Positions 23,376 to 23,762 of a stretch of 23,762 nucleotides of DNA are shown here, piece by piece. The stretch lies in NCBI GenBank assembly GCA_035276085.1, contig DATELY010000197.1:1-23762 (forward strand), read 5' to 3'. The notes under the pieces were generated by a model. It was not told the DNA's origin, searched no databases, and was given only the letters and a program-made list of their open reading frames with translations. The translations under genes and the position numbers were made by a program. Origin of the DNA: DATELY01 sp035276085. Its GTDB lineage: Bacteria > Pseudomonadota > Gammaproteobacteria > Steroidobacterales > Steroidobacteraceae. The stretch's first letter is position 1. Each line of letters starts with the position of its first letter.

Positions 23376-23416
23376 CCCCCATCCTGTCCTTCCCCCGCTT
23401 CGCAAGGGAAGGGACG
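23376..23416 (-). repeat. Dispersed intergenic repeat, copy A3
   Basis: These 41 bases (CCCCCATCCTGTCC... ending AAGGGAAGGGACG) are the exact reverse complement of 3469-3509. The element sits 34 bases past the stop codon of the pirin gene, in the same relation to that gene as the copy at 3469 has to dps: it follows a stop codon and reads in the gene's direction. Confidence 0.85.
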
Positions 23417-23450
23417 CGTGAACGACTATCGAAGCAGTCGTTACAGCTCA

Positions 23451-23762
23451 CTAGGACGTCGGCGGCTCCTGCGGCAGCGGAATGAATTCTCGATCGTCAC
23501 CCACAGGCAGTTTGAAGCGACCGCCGCGCCAATCCGACTTGGCCTGTTCCATGCGCTCGGCACTCGATGAAACGAAGTTCCACCAAATGTGACGTTTGCC
23601 GACCGGCTCGCCGCCGAGCAGCATCACTGTCGTTGCTTCCAGCGCCGTGATGGTTGCGGTCGTCGCGCGAGCGAATACGATCATCTGACCCGGCGCGAAC
23701 TCATCGCTGCCCACATGGACGCGGCCGCGAGCAACGTAGGCCGCGCGTTCGCTGTATTCGGC
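23451..23762 (-). CDS. Pirin-family protein, C-terminal part (runs off the right edge)
   Basis: About 103 residues of the C-terminal cupin half are visible, with the frame open to the window edge. The pattern is typical of pirins: ERAAYVARGRVHVG, then FAPGQMIVFARATTATI, VMLLGGEPVGKRHIWWNFVS and SSAERMEQAKSDWRGGRF, ending LPVGDDREFIPLPQEPP. The metal-binding histidines of pirins are in the N-terminal half, which is outside the window. An apparent start at 23712-23714 is an internal GTG, not the true start. Bacterial pirins include quercetin dioxygenases and regulators of central metabolism. The function of this one cannot be decided here. Confidence 0.9.
   Translation of the reverse strand, partial: AEYSERAAYVARGRVHVGSDEFAPGQMIVFARATTATITALEATTVMLLGGEPVGKRHIWWNFVSSSAERMEQAKSDWRGGRFKLPVGDDREFIPLPQEPPTS

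Overview
This G+C-rich window is dense in signalling genes and looks like a chromosomal segment of a free-living Gram-negative bacterium. A TonB-dependent receptor, a YfiR-type periplasmic protein, an outer-membrane usher-like lipoprotein and an alginate-type O-acyltransferase all point that way. I infer a gammaproteobacterium, perhaps near the Nevskiales/Steroidobacter/Xanthomonadales lineages, from gene style and from the intergenic palindromes. That assignment was not tested by any search.

Left part (1-5070, + strand): the tail of an unrecognised gene; an MBOAT O-acyltransferase overlapping an SGNH-hydrolase-like partner (probable export-coupled acylation of a polymer); a Dps ferritin-like protein; a cluster of intergenic repeats; and an ATP-grasp protein of the sugar-transfer-associated type. 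A long palindromic repeat separates it from the next, convergent operon.

Centre-left (5069-11690, - strand): a tight four-gene operon, in transcription order a YfiR-like periplasmic protein, a membrane hybrid histidine kinase (CHASE8-like/HAMP/PAS/GAF/kinase/receiver), a receiver-kinase protein, and a TonB-dependent receptor. This looks like an envelope-sensing phosphorelay linked to outer-membrane uptake.

Centre-right (11976-19881, + strand), divergent from it: an AI-2E-family permease with an unusual ~235-residue soluble C-terminal extension, then a stressosome-type partner-switching module: rsbR, rsbS, rsbT, an RsbT-like-ATPase/SpoIIE-phosphatase fusion (RsbX-like), and two hybrid kinases. 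From rsbS onward each gene overlaps its neighbour or is only a few bases away. Three consecutive proteins (RsbT, the phosphatase fusion and the first kinase) carry an RsbT-like ATPase domain at their N-terminus. No sigma factor, anti-sigma factor, GGDEF protein or DNA-binding regulator lies in the window, so the output of both modules is elsewhere or unconventional.

Right part (19982-23762): on the - strand an orphan, truncated chaperone-usher-type outer-membrane protein carrying a lipoprotein signal and a QueC-like PP-loop ATPase; on the + strand an NADPH-dependent FMN reductase; and on the - strand the C-terminal part of a pirin, cut by the window edge.

At least three families of intergenic palindromic or dispersed repeats occur, one of them both near the left (3469) and at the right end (23241-23416). 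No rRNA, tRNA, CRISPR array, transposase or prophage gene was seen.
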